Translations under genes and position numbers: made by a program | The notes under the pieces: generated by a model | Seen by the model: the letters and a program-made list of their open reading frames with translations, nothing else | Databases searched by the model: none | What the model was told of the DNA's origin: nothing | Assembly: GCA_965652575.1 (NCBI GenBank) | Contig: CBFGWQ010000223.1 | Coordinates: 1-5,663, forward strand | DNA: 5,663 nt | Direction: 5' to 3' | Origin: Arenibacter sp965652575 | Lineage (GTDB): Bacteria > Bacteroidota > Bacteroidia > Flavobacteriales > Flavobacteriaceae | Shown here: positions 4,974 to 5,663 of the stretch, one piece after another | Layout of the letters: each line of letters starts with the position of its first letter | How positions within the stretch are numbered: position 1 is the first letter of the stretch

Positions 4974-5394
4974 ACTTTTTGTGGATTCTGACGTAGTTAT
5001 CGATTTTTTTACCGACCGTGAACCCCACGCAAATCCTGCAAGTGAAATTTTTGAGCTCAATGAGCAGGGGAATGTGAAATTGTATTTGTCAGCTGTGAGC
5101 ATCAATAATATCTACTATATCACAAGAAGATTTTTAGGTCACAAAAAAACGCTCGAAGTCGTTGAGACGCTTACCGAAATGACGGAAATTGTCGGTACGA
5201 CAAAAAAGGAAATCATCCAGGCATTAAAGAATGATTTTACGGACTATGAGGGTTCCGTTCAATATTCCTCTGCACTGACGATTAAAGACCTGGATGTAAT
5301 AATTACCCGGAACATAAAAGATTACAGAAACTCTTCGATTGCAGTTATGACACCGTTGAATTTTCTGAAAATGAAAGAAAAAAACGAGAGCTAA
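4963..5394 (+). CDS. PIN-domain toxin ribonuclease (PIN_3/VapC-like)
   Basis: A 143-aa single-domain PIN protein, expected to be a metal-dependent RNase held inactive by the antitoxin. It starts with the PIN signature YKLFVDSDVVIDFF (3-16), with Asp8 as the first metal ligand. REPHANPASEIFELNEQG (19-36) and LYLSAVSINNIYYITRR (40-56) follow. The last block is DFTDYEGSVQYSSAL (91-105) with ITRNIKDY (114-121). Asn49 stands where many VapC proteins have Glu, which I recall is common in this Bacteroidota subfamily. Gly97 stands where an acidic residue is usual (DFED-type). Asp91, Asp94 and Glu96 are close by. Length is normal for the family. The ATG at 4963 overlaps the antitoxin end by 11 bp and has no own ribosome-binding site, so synthesis probably depends on antitoxin translation. 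No clear terminator follows. Confidence 0.87.
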   Translation: MEYKLFVDSDVVIDFFTDREPHANPASEIFELNEQGNVKLYLSAVSINNIYYITRRFLGHKKTLEVVETLTEMTEIVGTTKKEIIQALKNDFTDYEGSVQYSSALTIKDLDVIITRNIKDYRNSSIAVMTPLNFLKMKEKNES

Positions 5395-5592
5395 CAGTAT
5401 GTATAAGCAATAGCGGCCGAACTGCCAATAAGAACAGAAGGGGTTAATTTGGCTTCAATACCTTGATAAGGACCGAATGACAATAAACTGTCTTACTGCT
5501 CATACACTAACCGGTAAGTGCCTTGAAACGGAGCTATTTTAGGGTGCCTAAAAGGGGTGGATCCAGCCTGTTTTTTCCCTATTGCCATATAC
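5395..5592. other. Non-coding region behind the toxin gene
   Basis: No gene is seen. A perfect 7-bp hairpin ttttagg/cctaaaa with loop gtg lies at 5537-5553 and lacks a T-tract directly behind it, although tttttt occurs at 5571-5576. A 16-bp near-palindrome cactaaccggtaagtg lies at 5505-5520, with one mismatch. Either could belong to a terminator or to a regulatory site for a gene beyond the window. This is weak. Confidence 0.4.
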
Positions 5593-5663
5593 GGACTAAC
5601 TATGGACTAACTATGGAGTATCTATGGAGTATCTATGGAGTATCTATGGAGTATCTATGGAGT
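5593..5663 (+). repeat. 11-bp tandem repeat array running off the window
   Basis: Two units ggactaactat (5593-5603, 5604-5614) are followed by four perfect units ggagtatctat (5615-5658) and a partial unit (5659-5663) at the window edge. The two unit types differ at two positions. There are no spacers, so this is not a CRISPR. The period is close to one helical turn of DNA. On the plus strand the newer unit type is open in all three frames and gives the same cyclic 11-residue peptide; the minus strand hits a stop in each period. Copy number beyond the edge is unknown. Confidence 0.9.

Noticed and set aside
5593..5663. CRISPR array
   Set aside because: Units are 11 bp and directly adjacent without spacers, so it is a plain tandem repeat.

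Overview
The window looks like chromosomal DNA from a marine-type member of the Flavobacteriaceae (Bacteroidota). The evidence is an AT-rich composition, start sites without strong Shine-Dalgarno sequences, a match to the TAnnTTTG promoter element of this phylum, and proteins recognisable as DUF4254, DUF6427 and DUF6341 types. The genus cannot be read from the sequence. All family names come from pattern recognition, not from a search.

Layout, left to right. Positions 1-666 hold no credible gene. They form a repeat island with an 11-bp inverted repeat, five abutting hairpins at 422-515, a CCGATAG hairpin, and at the very edge part of a dispersed repeat that recurs inverted near 4530. Next come two minus-strand genes, a family 9 glycosyltransferase (667-1761) and upstream of it a DUF4254 protein (1913-2515). 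A spacer of about 570 bp follows; its right half carries a doubtful small ORF (2873-3064, minus) directly behind a polytopic DUF6427-type membrane protein (3083-4021, minus). A 39-bp divergent gap separates that gene from a small DUF6341-type membrane protein (4061-4282, plus), which is followed by a strong hairpin terminator.

Positions 4283-4718 are non-coding. They contain the terminator, a copy of a GTCATTTCGAC-type intergenic repeat and a palindromic promoter/operator region. After it lies a two-gene type II toxin-antitoxin module: a ribbon-helix-helix-like antitoxin (4719-4973) overlapping by 11 bp a PIN-domain toxin (4963-5394). The window ends in an 11-bp tandem repeat that starts at 5593 and runs off the edge.

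The minus-strand genes plausibly serve the cell envelope: a heptosyltransferase-like sugar transferase paired with DUF4254, and two inner-membrane proteins of unknown role. The toxin-antitoxin pair is a self-contained accessory module next to dispersed repeats. The items most deserving a second look are the hairpin cluster, the 11-bp tandem array, the unusual acidic-residue pattern of the PIN toxin, and the small ORF inserted behind the DUF6427 gene.
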